From assembly GCA_903877125.1 (NCBI GenBank), contig CAIRCM010000125.1:1-40402 (forward strand): a stretch of 40,402 nt of DNA, in the 5' to 3' direction. Positions 1 to 9,079 of this stretch are shown in pieces; the first letter of the stretch is position 1; every line of letters begins with the position of its first letter. The notes beneath the pieces were generated by a model, which worked only from the letters and a program-made list of their open reading frames with translations, did no database searches and was not told the DNA's origin. Origin of the DNA: an uncultured Acetobacteraceae bacterium (GTDB lineage: Bacteria; Pseudomonadota; Alphaproteobacteria; Acetobacterales; Acetobacteraceae). The position numbers and the translations under genes are program-made.

Positions 1-242
1 GAAGCCGTCCCCACGTCATCCCGGCGCATGCCGGGACCCACGACCATTTCGGCCGGCACCTGCCATGAAGCCGTCCCCACGTCATCCCGGCGCATGCCGG
101 GACCCACGACTATTTCGGCCGGCACCTGCCATGAAGCCGTCCCCACGTCATCCCGGCGCATGCCGGGACCCACGACCATTTCGGCCGGCACCTGCCATGA
201 AGCCGTCCCCACGTCATCCCGGCGCATGCCGGGACCCACGAC
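1..242. repeat. 66-bp tandem REP-like repeat array (about 3.7 copies, truncated by window edge)
   Basis: Units begin at 1, 67, 133 and 199 with an exact 66-bp period; the fourth copy stops at about 242. The copies are identical except for one C-to-T change at 111. Each unit holds a stem-loop with arms CCCGGC/GCCGGG around a GCAT loop inside a 'gtcatcccggc...gccgggaccca' context. That resembles the REP-type intergenic palindromes common in proteobacteria. Because 66 is a multiple of three, the array gives long open frames on both strands; I read these as spurious. The array lies about 115 bp beyond the 3' end of the flanking monooxygenase gene. Its true copy number is unknown because it runs off the window. 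Confidence 0.93.
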
Positions 243-356
243 TGGCGACGCCTCAAACCTATCGCATAGAGGTAACACCGCAGCCGCTCCCAGTTCCTTC
301 TTGCCGGGTCGGTTCGGTAAGGCATCACCAACACCGAACGCCATGAAAGACCATTC

Positions 357-1955
357 TTATGCCAGCGCGAAGCCTTCGTAGCCTTTGGCGGCAACCGCGT
401 CGCACGTCTCCCGATACCGCACCATTCCGCCGGCATAAGGCATGAACACCCGCGGCTTGCCCGGAATGTTCGCCCCCAGATACCAGGAGTGTGTCGCCAT
501 CGGCAGCAGCGTCTTGTGCGCGAGTTCGTTGACCTCGGCGACCCACTTGTCCACCGATTCCGGCCGAGCCTCGATCGTTTCCAAACCCTTCGTCCGCATG
601 TGGCCGATGCAGGCGGAAATCCAGTCCACGTGCTGTTCGATCGCCACCGGCATGTTGCACAGCACCGACGGGCTGCCCGGCCCGGTGACGGTGAACAGAT
701 TGGGGAAGCCCGCGACCTGCAAACCAAGGTAATTACGCGGCCCCTCGCTCCACACGTCTTTCAGCGCCACCCCGCCGCGCCCGACGATGTTCAGCCGCTG
801 CAACGGCCCCGTCATCGCATCGAACCCCGTCGCGAATACGATGATGTCGACTGAATATTCGGCGTCCTCGGTCACGATGCCAGTCTCGCTGATTCGCTGG
901 ATCGGCTTCGATTTGACGTCGACCAACGACACGTTCGCGCGATTGTAAGTCTCGAAATAATCCGTATCGATCGGCGGCCGCTTCGCCGCGTAGGGATGGT
1001 CGATATCCGACAGCAACGCCGCCGTTTTCGGGTCCTTGACGATCGAGCGGATCTTCCGCTTCACGAAATCCGCCGCCGTATCGTTCGCCTCCTTGCTGAT
1101 CAGCATGTCCTGGAAGCTTGCCCGGAATTGCAGCCCGCCGCGTTCCCACGCCGCTTCGTAGATTTTCTCGCGCTCCTCCGGCGGCGTATCGACCGCCTTG
1201 CGGTCCTCGATCTTGAACCCCATCCCGTTCAGCGTCTCATGCGTCGTCGCCCGGATCTCGCGCGCATGGTCCTTCACATATTGCTTGAACGCGGGATCGA
1301 GCGGAACGTTGCGCGCCGGAACCGAGTAGTTCGCCGTACGCTGGAACACTGTCAGATGCTTCGCCTGCGCCGCGATCACCGGCGCCGCCTGGATACCGGT
1401 CGACCCCGTCCCGATCATCCCCACCCGCTTGCCGGTGAAATCCACGCCTTCGTGCGGCCATTGACCCGTGTGATACCAGTCCCCCTTGAAGCTCTCCAAC
1501 CCAGGGAACTTCGGCACATTCGCCGTCGACAGGCAGCCGACCGCCGTCACCAGGAACTTCGCGACGAAGGTTTCCCCGCCTTCGGTGCTGACATGCCACC
1601 GCTTCGAAGCCTCGTCATAGCGGGCCGAGGTCACCCGCGTATTGAACTGGATGTCCTTCTTCAGGTCCAACTTGTCCGCGGCGAAATTCAAATATCGCAT
1701 GATCTCGGCCTGGCCCGGATAACGTTCCGACCATTCCCATTCCTTCATCAGCTCTTCCGAGAAGGTATACCAATACACATGGCTTTCCGAATCGCAGCGC
1801 GCGCCGGGGTAACGGTTCCAATACCACGTCCCCCCCACGCCAGCGCCGGCCTCCACGGCCTTGACGTTCAGGCCCAGCCGGTCGCGCAAACTGTAAAGCT
1901 GGTACATGCCCGCGAAGCCGGCTCCGATCACCAGCGCGTCGAGTTCGGTCGTCAT
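357..1955 (-). CDS. Flavin-containing monooxygenase, Baeyer-Villiger type (BVMO 1)
   Basis: This 532-residue protein is a normal-length class B flavoprotein monooxygenase, expected to insert oxygen next to a ketone using NADPH and FAD. An N-terminal FAD Rossmann motif GAGFAG is at residues 11-16, followed by a GGTWYWNRYPGAR block typical of BVMOs. The BVMO fingerprint FxGxxxHTxxWP is intact as FKGDWYHTGQWP (156-167), and the NADPH Rossmann motif GTGSTG is at 182-187. The ATG at 1955 is preceded by a GAGG-like ribosome site. The gene is divergent from a luciferase-like oxidoreductase across 104 bp. That gap contains TACTGACCGGTAGC, also found with one-base variants upstream of BVMO 2. The substrate (cyclic ketone, aryl ketone, steroid or other) cannot be read from the sequence. 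Confidence 0.92.
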   Translation of the reverse strand: MTTELDALVIGAGFAGMYQLYSLRDRLGLNVKAVEAGAGVGGTWYWNRYPGARCDSESHVYWYTFSEELMKEWEWSERYPGQAEIMRYLNFAADKLDLKKDIQFNTRVTSARYDEASKRWHVSTEGGETFVAKFLVTAVGCLSTANVPKFPGLESFKGDWYHTGQWPHEGVDFTGKRVGMIGTGSTGIQAAPVIAAQAKHLTVFQRTANYSVPARNVPLDPAFKQYVKDHAREIRATTHETLNGMGFKIEDRKAVDTPPEEREKIYEAAWERGGLQFRASFQDMLISKEANDTAADFVKRKIRSIVKDPKTAALLSDIDHPYAAKRPPIDTDYFETYNRANVSLVDVKSKPIQRISETGIVTEDAEYSVDIIVFATGFDAMTGPLQRLNIVGRGGVALKDVWSEGPRNYLGLQVAGFPNLFTVTGPGSPSVLCNMPVAIEQHVDWISACIGHMRTKGLETIEARPESVDKWVAEVNELAHKTLLPMATHSWYLGANIPGKPRVFMPYAGGMVRYRETCDAVAAKGYEGFALA

Positions 1956-2001
1956 TAGCTATCCCTCAGGTGTTGCGTTCCGGCGTGGATAGGACGGCAT
2001 T

Positions 2002-2015
2002 TACTGACCGGTAGC
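2002..2015. promoter_or_regulatory. Possible operator shared by the two BVMO promoters (copy 1)
   Basis: TACTGACCGGTAGC lies in the divergent gap between BVMO 1 and the luciferase-like gene. It matches the upstream region of BVMO 2 at 16963-16976 in 12 of 14 positions (consensus TACTGRCYGGTAGC). The outer TAC...GTA is dyad-symmetric, as in many TetR-type operators. No regulator gene is in the window, so the role is inferred. Confidence 0.4.
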
Positions 2016-2059
2016 AAGGTTGCAGACTGCGCCCACCCGCACTTCGGATAGGCACGAGC

Positions 2060-3136
2060 ATGAAAATCGGCATTCTCTATACCTCCCATCCCGACCCCGC
2101 GACCGAACCCCATCCCCATCACGCCGTCCACGCCCGCACCACCCGCGAAATCCTCGAAGCCGAGGCGCTCGGCTTCGACAGCATCTGGATCGCCGAGCAC
2201 CATTTTTCGAACAAGTACGGGATCATGCCGGATCCGTTCAGCTATCTGTGCTACCTCGCGGCGTTAACCAAACGGATTAAACTATCCGCCGGCGTCATGG
2301 TCGTGCCGCTGCACCATCCCATGCGCATCGTCGAAAACGCCGCCTTCATCGACATACTATCCAATGGCCGCTTCCAACTCGGCCTTGGCTCCGGCTACCG
2401 ACCCTACGAATTCGCCGGCCTCGGCGCCGATTACGAAACCCGCCGCGACATCCAGGAGGAAGCTATTCCCCTGATCCTGAAAGGCTTTCATGAAAAACAG
2501 GTGACCGCGAACGGCGCGCATTTCAAGTTCGATATCCCCGAACCCTACGAAATCTACCCGATCCCCGTGCAATTGCCGCACCCGCCGATCTTCATGGGCG
2601 CCGGCACCGACCGGTCCATGAGCCAGGCGGCGAAATGGGGCTTCGGCCTGATGCAGTCCACGCTGCCCGATCTCGCCACCATCGCCGCCCATATCCAGAC
2701 CTATCGCGCCCACATGGGCGAAGCGGTCGCCCCGTACAACCAAAACCCCGCCTTCGGCGAAGTCGACGTCGCCCGCCTCGTCTACGTCGCCCCCACCGAC
2801 GCCCAGGCGAAAGCCGAAAGTGCCGAAGGCGTTGTCCGCCACGTCAAAAGCTTCGTCAGCAACGGCACCGGTCGATATTTCGGAGAGGTAACCGCCGAAC
2901 GCGACGACAACGCGCTCAGCTACGACAACCTCGTCGACAGCACGATCCTGCACGGTTCCCCCGATACGGTGATCCGCAAGATCGAAGCCTTCCGCGCCGT
3001 CGGGGCCACATCGATCATGCTGCACTATCCCCCCTATTACGGTCCGGAAAAAACCTCCCAGATGCTGCGCCTGTTCGCCAAGGAGGTATTGCCGCACGTC
3101 CAGGCCCTTGAAGCCCCCCGGCTGGCGGCGGCGTAA
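2060..3136 (+). CDS. LLM-class (luciferase-like) flavin-dependent oxidoreductase
   Basis: This 358-residue protein fits the bacterial luciferase-like TIM-barrel family, which uses reduced FMN or F420. The N-terminal strand MKIGILYTSHPDP, a strand ending in WIAEHHF, VMVVPLHHPMRIVE, the phosphate-site region GLGSGYRPYEF and a late GSPDTVIRKIEAF segment are all typical of the family. The ATG at 2060 gives the usual family N-terminus. It is divergent from BVMO 1, and family members often act as monooxygenases or partner other monooxygenases, so the two may serve one oxidative pathway. That is inference; the substrate is not recognisable. Confidence 0.88.
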   Translation: MKIGILYTSHPDPATEPHPHHAVHARTTREILEAEALGFDSIWIAEHHFSNKYGIMPDPFSYLCYLAALTKRIKLSAGVMVVPLHHPMRIVENAAFIDILSNGRFQLGLGSGYRPYEFAGLGADYETRRDIQEEAIPLILKGFHEKQVTANGAHFKFDIPEPYEIYPIPVQLPHPPIFMGAGTDRSMSQAAKWGFGLMQSTLPDLATIAAHIQTYRAHMGEAVAPYNQNPAFGEVDVARLVYVAPTDAQAKAESAEGVVRHVKSFVSNGTGRYFGEVTAERDDNALSYDNLVDSTILHGSPDTVIRKIEAFRAVGATSIMLHYPPYYGPEKTSQMLRLFAKEVLPHVQALEAPRLAAA

Positions 3137-3427
3137 GCCCAGCCACCGGGAGCCGCAAAGCCTGCACGAAGGTTGCTTTCCGTAAACCAATTCCTCGTGT
3201 GTGCCAGGTGGCCTCGGCGGTAACGAAGCGGTCGTCGGGCCCGTGCGTCGTCGCTGGACAGCCTGACAGGCCAAGGCCGTCGCCGACCGCCCCGGACCCG
3301 GTAACGGAAGAAAGACGACCGTCACGACATACAGACTTTCGCATTGCGACTTGCCGGCTGGGCGCCGCGACCTTACGAAGCAGGCCAACGCCTGTCGATT
3401 GGGCCGCACCCCTGTTTGGAGACGTCG

Positions 3428-4927
3428 ATGATCACGCACGATATCAAAGTTTACCCCTCGAAAACAGCGCTGAAACGGGAAGACCAGTTCGCCTGGAAAA
3501 TCGCCGGCGTCGCCGCCGACAAGGTCGCGGTGGAACGCGATGTCGCCGCGATGATCATCAACCGCATCATCGATAACGCAGCGGTGGCGATCGCGTCGGT
3601 CAACCGCTCCTCCGCCACCTCCGCCCGCGGCATGGCCCTGGCGCGCCCCAACAAGGCCGGTGCGACCGTGTTCGGCATGCCGCACGCCAAGCGCGTCAGC
3701 CCCGAATGGGCCGCCTGGGCCAATGGCACGGCGGTGCGTGAGCTGGATATGCACGATACCTTCCTCGCCGCCGACTACTCCCACCCCGGCGACAACATCC
3801 CGCCGGTCCTCGCCGTCGCGCAGACCGTGGGCAAATCCGGCCGCGATCTGATCCGCGGCATCGCCACCGGCTATGAAATCCACATCAACCTCGTGAAGGG
3901 CATCTGCCTGCACGAACACAAGATCGACCACATCGCCCACCTCTGCCCCGCCCAGGCCGCCGGTATCGGCACCCTGCTCGGCCTCAAGCAGGACGTGATC
4001 TATCAGGCGGTGCAGCAGGCGCTCCATGTCAGCGTCACAACCCGCCAGTCCCGCAAGGGCGAAATCAGCTCCTGGAAAGCCTACGCCCCGGCCCATGCCG
4101 GCAAACTCGCGGTGGAAGCCGTCGACCGCGTGATGCGCGGCGAAGGCGCCCCCAGCCCGATCTACGAAGGCGAGGATAGCGTCATCGCCTGGATCCTCGA
4201 CGGTCCGCAGGCCCACTACCAGGTCCCGCTGCCCGCTGCCGGCGAACCCAAACGCGCCATCATGGACAGCTACACGAAAGAGCACAGCGCCGAATATCAG
4301 TCCCAGGCGCTGATCGACCTGGCGTTCCGGATGCGTGAGAAAATCTCGGATTTCGATGCGATCGAAAAGATTGTCATCCACACCAGCCATCACACCCATT
4401 ACGTGATCGGCACCGGCGCGAACGATCCGCAGAAGATGGACCCCAAGGCCAGCCGCGAAACGTTGGACCATTCGATCATGTATATCTTCGCCGTCGCCCT
4501 GCAGGACGGCACCTGGCACCATGTGGACAGTTACGCACCCAAGCGCGCCGGCCGCGCCGATACGGTTCGCCTGTGGCACAAGATCGAAACGACCGAGGAT
4601 CCGGAATGGACGCGCCGCTATCGCGCGACCGACCACAACGAACTCGCCTTCGGCGGCCGGGTCGAAATCTTCATGCGCGATGGCTCGAAGATCGAGGATG
4701 AAATGGCTGTCGCCAATGCTCACCCCCTCGGTGCCAAGCCGTTTGGCCGCGACGATTACATCCACAAGTTCCTCACGATGACCGACGGCATCATTACCAC
4801 GCGCGAATCCAACCGCTTCCTCGAAGCGGTGCAGAACCTCGCCCGTCTGCCCGCCGGCGAACTGCATCAGCTCAATGTGGCATTGCCGGCCGGTGCGCTC
4901 GCCGTCGCCAAGCCCGGCATTCTTTAA
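3428..4927 (+). CDS. prpD: MmgE/PrpD family protein, probable 2-methylcitrate dehydratase
   Basis: This 499-residue protein belongs to the MmgE/PrpD family. It would dehydrate 2-methylcitrate to cis-2-methylaconitate in propionyl-CoA catabolism. Family features are the long helical N-terminal domain, the segment [14 protein letters not shown], the block [20 protein letters not shown], and the lid region [17 protein letters not shown]. The frame extends upstream to 3344, but the ATG at 3428 gives the normal N-terminus and follows a GGAG ribosome site. Methylcitrate synthase starts 16 bp after its stop, which supports prpD over the iminodisuccinate-epimerase or cis-aconitate-decarboxylase relatives. 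No prpB (methylisocitrate lyase) is in the window. Confidence 0.9.
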   Translation: MITHDIKVYPSKTALKREDQFAWKIAGVAADKVAVERDVAAMIINRIIDNAAVAIASVNRSSATSARGMALARPNKAGATVFGMPHAKRVSPEWAAWANGTAVRELDMHDTFLAADYSHPGDNIPPVLAVAQTVGKSGRDLIRGIATGYEIHINLVKGICLHEHKIDHIAHLCPAQAAGIGTLLGLKQDVIYQAVQQALHVSVTTRQSRKGEISSWKAYAPAHAGKLAVEAVDRVMRGEGAPSPIYEGEDSVIAWILDGPQAHYQVPLPAAGEPKRAIMDSYTKEHSAEYQSQALIDLAFRMREKISDFDAIEKIVIHTSHHTHYVIGTGANDPQKMDPKASRETLDHSIMYIFAVALQDGTWHHVDSYAPKRAGRADTVRLWHKIETTEDPEWTRRYRATDHNELAFGGRVEIFMRDGSKIEDEMAVANAHPLGAKPFGRDDYIHKFLTMTDGIITTRESNRFLEAVQNLARLPAGELHQLNVALPAGALAVAKPGIL

Positions 4928-4943
4928 CAGGGAGATCCGATCC

Positions 4944-6104
4944 ATGAGTGGAACCGCAACACCCAATACGCCCGTGCGCGCCAAGCGTGGCGTGGGCCTG
5001 TCCGGCATCACCGCCGGCAATACCGCTTTGTGCACGGTCGGCCGGTCGGGTAACGACCTGAACTACCGTGGCTACGACATCCTCGACATCGCCAACATCT
5101 GCGAGTTCGAGGAAATCGCTTATCTGCTCGTCCATGGCACCCTGCCGACCAAGGCCGAACTCGCCGGCTACAAGGCGAAGCTGAAGTCGATGCGCGGCCT
5201 GCCGATGTCCGTCAAACAGGCGATGGAGGCTCTTCCCGCCGCCTCGCATCCAATGGACGTGATGCGCACCGGCGTGTCCGCGCTGGGCTGCGTGTTGCCG
5301 GAAAAGGACGATCAGAACGTCGCCGGCGCCCGCGATATCGCCGACCGGCTGATGGCCTCCCTTGGTTCGATGCTGCTCTACTGGTTCCATTACGCCCATA
5401 ACGGCAAGCGCATCGACGTCGAAACCGACGACGATTCGATCGGCGGTCATTTCCTGCACCTGCTGCACGGCAAGAAACCCTCGGATGACTTCGTGCGGGC
5501 GATGCACACGTCGCTGATCCTTTACGCCGAGCATGAATTCAATGCGTCCACGTTCACCTGCCGCGTGATCGCCGGCACCGGTGCGGATATGTATTCGTGC
5601 ATCACCGGCGGTATCGGCGCGCTGCGCGGGCCCAAGCATGGCGGCGCCAACGAAGTCGCGTTTGAAATCATGAAACGCTACGACACGCCGGACGCGGCCG
5701 AGGCCGATATCCGTAAACGCGTCGCGAACAAGGAAGTCGTCATTGGCTTCGGCCACGCGGTCTACACGATCGCCGACCCGCGTAACGTCGTGATCAAGGA
5801 AGTCGCGAAATCCCTGTCCCAGGCCGCCGGCGATATGCGGATGTTCGAAATCGCCGACCGGATCGAAGCGACGATGGCCGATGCGAAGAACATGTTCGCC
5901 AACCTCGATTGGTTCAGTGCCATCAGTTACCACATGCTCGGCATCCCCACAGCGATGTTCACGCCCATCTTCGTTATTGCCCGAACCTCCGGCTGGGGCG
6001 CCCATGTCATGGAACAACGTGTTGACAACAAGCTGATTCGCCCAACGGCGAATTACACCGGCCCCGAACCGCGGCACTACGTGCCCATCGAACAGCGCGG
6101 TTAA
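4944..6104 (+). CDS. prpC: 2-methylcitrate synthase (citrate synthase family)
   Basis: A 386-residue type II citrate synthase homologue of the length typical of PrpC; it condenses propionyl-CoA with oxaloacetate. Catalytic residues are His232 in [11 protein letters not shown], His271 in GFGHAVY and Asp322 in ANLDWFSA. The N-terminal [16 protein letters not shown] is characteristic of methylcitrate synthases. The open frame reaches back into prpD, but the ATG at 4944 follows AGGGAG at 4929-4934, which sets the start. It forms an operon with prpD and is closed by a strong intrinsic terminator. Confidence 0.95.
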   Translation: MSGTATPNTPVRAKRGVGLSGITAGNTALCTVGRSGNDLNYRGYDILDIANICEFEEIAYLLVHGTLPTKAELAGYKAKLKSMRGLPMSVKQAMEALPAASHPMDVMRTGVSALGCVLPEKDDQNVAGARDIADRLMASLGSMLLYWFHYAHNGKRIDVETDDDSIGGHFLHLLHGKKPSDDFVRAMHTSLILYAEHEFNASTFTCRVIAGTGADMYSCITGGIGALRGPKHGGANEVAFEIMKRYDTPDAAEADIRKRVANKEVVIGFGHAVYTIADPRNVVIKEVAKSLSQAAGDMRMFEIADRIEATMADAKNMFANLDWFSAISYHMLGIPTAMFTPIFVIARTSGWGAHVMEQRVDNKLIRPTANYTGPEPRHYVPIEQRG

Positions 6105-6130
6105 TCTCACCCAAACGACTGTCGATCTTC

Positions 6131-6161
6131 GACCGCGGCAGCAATGCCGCGGTCTTTTTTT
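6131..6161 (+). terminator. Rho-independent terminator after prpC
   Basis: A perfect 10-bp stem GACCGCGGCA/TGCCGCGGTC closes a GCAA tetraloop and is followed directly by seven T residues (6155-6161). It lies 26 bp after the prpC stop. The T tract reads on the plus strand. Confidence 0.93.
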
Positions 6162-6478
6162 CATTTTCGGTGTCTGTTCAGAGCTGGTTTTTGTTGACAG
6201 AACAGGACCGGTCGCGGATTAGCAAAATTAGACGTATGCAATTCGAGTCGTCCGAGTCGCGGCGCGTGCGGTCGAACAACAGCTTAAAGGACGGTCGAAT
6301 GGACCGTGGTCTCTCCCAGGCTGGACAACGCCGGTTCCGTTCCTTGGCGATGGACTGTAAGGAACTGCGTTTCGCGCGAAGCAATCCTGGTGTCGTTGGG
6401 ACAACGTTTCCGTCGCTCCGTGAAAGCAGGGGGGGGCTGGTGCAGAACCGGTCCCATTAAAATAAGGAGTATACTCTC
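6162..6478. other. Non-coding stretch upstream of the histone-like gene
   Basis: This gap has no convincing gene. A perfect -35-like TTGACA is at 6194-6199, with only a weak -10-like GATTAG 17 bp on. If used, it would give the histone-like mRNA a leader of about 250 nt. Frames open here on both strands have no ribosome sites or recognisable sequence. Confidence 0.45.
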
Positions 6479-7042
6479 GTGAGCGCAGACGATTCCACGA
6501 CCGAACAACTGGCCGCACAGCCGTTGGCAATGAAGGCGCCGGCTCGCAAGACGGCGAAAAAGGCCGCCGCGAAAAAACCGGCCGCGAAAAAGGCCGCCGC
6601 GCCGAAAAAGGCAACGGCCAAAGCCGCGGCGCCGAAAAAGGGCCCGGGCCGCCCCAAGAAAGCCGCCGCCAAGGCCGCGCCAAAGAAGGCCGCCGGTAAA
6701 CAGAGCGCGGCCAAAAAAGCCGCTGCCCCGAAGAAAGCCGCCCCGAAGAAGGCAGCTGGGAAAAAGACCGCCGCCAAGGCCGCGCCCAAGAAGACCGCGG
6801 CTAAAAAGGCCGCCACCGCCAAAGCGCCAGCCAAGCGCGGGCCTGGCCGCCCGAAGAAAGCCGTTGCCGCCAAGGCCGCACCAAAGAAAAAGGCAGCCCC
6901 TGCCAAGGCCGCGGCCAAGCGCGGTCCGGGCCGTCCAAAAAAATCCGCTGCCAGTGTAACGAAACGCAGCCCCGGCCGCCCGCGCAAGGTTGCCGCGCCC
7001 GCCCCGGCGCCGGAAACCCCAATCGATACCAGTGCGGAGTAA
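6479..7042 (+). CDS. Histone H1-like, Lys/Ala/Pro-rich AT-hook DNA-binding protein
   Basis: A 187-residue, extremely basic and low-complexity protein built almost wholly of Lys, Ala and Pro. Four AT-hook-like cores are present: GPGRPKK at 55-61, 121-127 and 149-155, and SPGRPRK at 164-170. These would contact the minor groove of AT-rich DNA. The rest resembles eukaryotic H1 tails and bacterial AlgP/HctB-type proteins. The start is GTG at 6479, with AAGGAG at 6464-6469. It is flanked by terminators on both sides and so looks monocistronic. Predicted role is nucleoid compaction or global regulation. Low-complexity sequence makes orthology uncertain. Confidence 0.85.
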   Translation: MSADDSTTEQLAAQPLAMKAPARKTAKKAAAKKPAAKKAAAPKKATAKAAAPKKGPGRPKKAAAKAAPKKAAGKQSAAKKAAAPKKAAPKKAAGKKTAAKAAPKKTAAKKAATAKAPAKRGPGRPKKAVAAKAAPKKKAAPAKAAAKRGPGRPKKSAASVTKRSPGRPRKVAAPAPAPETPIDTSAE

Positions 7043-7064
7043 TTGTATCTGAATGTAACGAGCG

Positions 7065-7086
7065 GGGCGCCCACGGGCGCCCTTTT
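7065..7086 (+). terminator. Probable intrinsic terminator after the histone-like gene
   Basis: Inverted arms GGGCGCCC at 7065-7072 and 7075-7082 are followed by four T residues. The formal loop is only two bases, so the real stem is likely 7 bp. The short T tract makes it weaker than the prpC terminator. Confidence 0.65.
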
Positions 7087-7159
7087 CGATTCCGCCCCGC
7101 CAAGGTTGTCCCCGTCCGCGTTCAGCGCTTAAGTCGCGTCATTGAACGGGAGCGAGTCC

Positions 7160-8293
7160 ATGGGTCCGCTGGCAGGTGTGAAAATCGTCGAGTTCGCGGG
7201 TATCGGTCCGGCCCCCTTGGCCGCGATGATGCTCGCCGACATGGGGGCGACGGTCGTGCGGATCGATCGTCTCACCCCAGGCGATCCCGCGATTACGATG
7301 GGTGAGCAATTCGAATTCACCAAGCGCAGCCGCGCCGCCGTCGCGGTCGATCTGAAAAACCCCGCGAACGTGGCCCTCGTCCTGAAGATGATCGGCGAAT
7401 CCGACGGCTTGATCGAGGGGTTCCGCCCCGGCGTGATGGAACGCCTCGGCCTCGGCCCCGATGTCTGTCTCGCCCGCAACCCGCGCCTCGCGTACGGCCG
7501 CGTCACCGGTTGGGGCCAGCAAGGCCCACTGTCCATGGCCGCCGGCCACGACCTGAATTACATCGCCCTGACCGGCGCCCTGCATGCGATCGGCCGAGCC
7601 GGCGATAAGCCGACGCCGCCGCTGAACCTGGTCGGCGATTACGGCGGCGGCACCCTCTACCTCGTCGTCGGCCTCCTTGCCGCGATCATTTCGGCCCGAG
7701 CGACCGGCAAGGGCCAGGTGATCGATGCCGCGATGGTCGATGGCGCGTTGTCGTTGATGACCCCGATCTATGCCATGAAGGCCGGCGGCCGCCTGCCGCG
7801 CCCGCGCGGATACAATCAACTGGACTCCGGCTCCTACTACTACGAAGTCTACGAATGTTCCGAACCCGGCACCTACATCTCCATCGCCTCGATCGAGGAA
7901 AAATTCCACGCCGAACTCCTGCAACGCCTGGAGATCGATCCGGCCACGATGCCGCCGCAGCGCGATGCCACCCATTGGCCCGCCGTGAAGCAACGCCTCA
8001 CCGCTCTCTTCCGCACCCGCACCCGCTCGGAATGGTGCGCGCTGCTGGAAGGCACCGACGTCTGCTTCGCCCCGGTCCTCTCGATGGATGAGGCGCATAC
8101 CCATCCGCACAACGCCGCCCGCGACGCCTTCATCGATGTCGGCGGCATGCGCCAGCCCGCCCCCGCACCCCGCTTCCAGGGCACCGCGCTCGCTCATCCG
8201 ACCCCACCCGGCGCCACCGACCCGAACCAGGCTCTGACCGCCTGGGGTCTGAACGCGGCCGAGATCGCAGAATTGACAGGAAAGACGCAGTGA
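7160..8293 (+). CDS. Alpha-methylacyl-CoA racemase (CaiB/BaiF family III CoA-transferase fold)
   Basis: A 377-residue protein matching alpha-methylacyl-CoA racemase rather than a true CoA transferase. The segment GHDLNYIALTGALHAIG carries His130, GDYGGG carries Asp160, and ASIEEKF carries Glu246. These match His126, Asp156 and Glu241 of the Mycobacterium tuberculosis enzyme MCR. The ATG at 7160 is preferred over an in-frame TTG at 7142 because GGGAG sits 7 nt before it. The enzyme would epimerise (2R)- to (2S)-methylacyl-CoA so that branched acyl chains can enter beta-oxidation. It overlaps the following SDR gene by 4 nt. Confidence 0.9.
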   Translation: MGPLAGVKIVEFAGIGPAPLAAMMLADMGATVVRIDRLTPGDPAITMGEQFEFTKRSRAAVAVDLKNPANVALVLKMIGESDGLIEGFRPGVMERLGLGPDVCLARNPRLAYGRVTGWGQQGPLSMAAGHDLNYIALTGALHAIGRAGDKPTPPLNLVGDYGGGTLYLVVGLLAAIISARATGKGQVIDAAMVDGALSLMTPIYAMKAGGRLPRPRGYNQLDSGSYYYEVYECSEPGTYISIASIEEKFHAELLQRLEIDPATMPPQRDATHWPAVKQRLTALFRTRTRSEWCALLEGTDVCFAPVLSMDEAHTHPHNAARDAFIDVGGMRQPAPAPRFQGTALAHPTPPGATDPNQALTAWGLNAAEIAELTGKTQ

Positions 8294-9075
8294 CCATGAC
8301 ACTCAACGGACAGGTCGCGCTGGTCACCGGCGCCGGCAGCGGTATCGGCAAGGCCTGCGCCCTCGCTCTCGCGGAAGCCGGCGCAACCATCGTCGCCGCC
8401 GACATCGACCTCGCCGCCGCCGAGACCACCGCGGAAACGATCGCCGCCGGCCAGAAACGCGCGACTGCCGTTCGGGTCGATGTTGGCGAGGTCGACCAGA
8501 TCGACGCCATGGTCAAACACGCCATCGCAACCTATGGCCAGATCGACATCGTCGTGAACAACGCCGGCGTCACCCGCAGTGCCGACATCATGGACCTGAC
8601 CGAGGCCGATTGGGACCGCATCCACCGCGTCAACGCGAAAGGCGTATTCTTCTGTCTGCAACGCGTCGCCAGGGAAATGATCACCCGACGCACCGGGCGG
8701 ATCATCAACATCGCCTCGATCGCGGGCAAGGGCTTCCGCGCCACGTCCAACGCGGCCTACGCGGCGAGCAAGGGCGCGGTGATCAGCCTGACCTATACCG
8801 CCTCGCAGCAACTGGCCAAGCACAACATCAACGTCAACGCGATCTGTCCCGGCGTGACGCTCACGCCGCTGGTCTCGGCGATGCTGATCGAACGGGCGAA
8901 GTCCAAGGGCGTCGATATCGCGGCCGAGGAAGCCGGCTTCGTCAAGGACATCCCGCTCCGCCGCGCCAACACGCCCGAGGATATCGCCGCCATGGCCGTC
9001 TTCCTCGCCTCACCCGGCGCCCGCAACATCACGGGCCAGACCTACAACGTCGACGGCGGCCTGGTCCACGACTGA
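8290..9075 (+). CDS. Short-chain dehydrogenase/reductase (SDR), FabG-like
   Basis: A classical SDR of about 260 residues. The cofactor motif TGAGSGIG lies near the N-terminus, followed by NNAGV. The catalytic set is Ser in INIASIAG and YxxxK in YAASK, and the C-terminus GQTYNVDGGLV is typical. The start may be GTG 8290, in a GTGA overlap with the racemase stop, or ATG 8296. AGGAAAG just upstream fits either. An acidic residue after the second strand (AADIDLA) suggests NAD(H) preference. Coupling to the racemase suggests a 3-hydroxyacyl-CoA or hydroxy-acid dehydrogenase step, but the substrate is not determined. Its stop is only 4 bp from the convergent hpnD stop. Confidence 0.9.
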   Translation: MTMTLNGQVALVTGAGSGIGKACALALAEAGATIVAADIDLAAAETTAETIAAGQKRATAVRVDVGEVDQIDAMVKHAIATYGQIDIVVNNAGVTRSADIMDLTEADWDRIHRVNAKGVFFCLQRVAREMITRRTGRIINIASIAGKGFRATSNAAYAASKGAVISLTYTASQQLAKHNINVNAICPGVTLTPLVSAMLIERAKSKGVDIAAEEAGFVKDIPLRRANTPEDIAAMAVFLASPGARNITGQTYNVDGGLVHD

Positions 9076-9079
9076 GCCG

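Noticed and set aside
1-242. CRISPR array
   Set aside because: The 66-bp units are contiguous and identical, with no variable spacers and no cas genes.
28-381. Repetitive open frames across the 66-bp array
   Set aside because: They result from a repeat unit divisible by three, exist on both strands, and have no ribosome site.
2357-5035. Very long minus-strand open frame of 892 codons
   Set aside because: It is the antisense shadow of the luciferase-like and prpD genes in GC-rich DNA; its composition is low-complexity and matches no family.
6170-6460. Plus-strand frame between prpC and the histone-like gene
   Set aside because: No ribosome site or recognisable sequence; it starts just after a terminator and overlaps the likely promoter.
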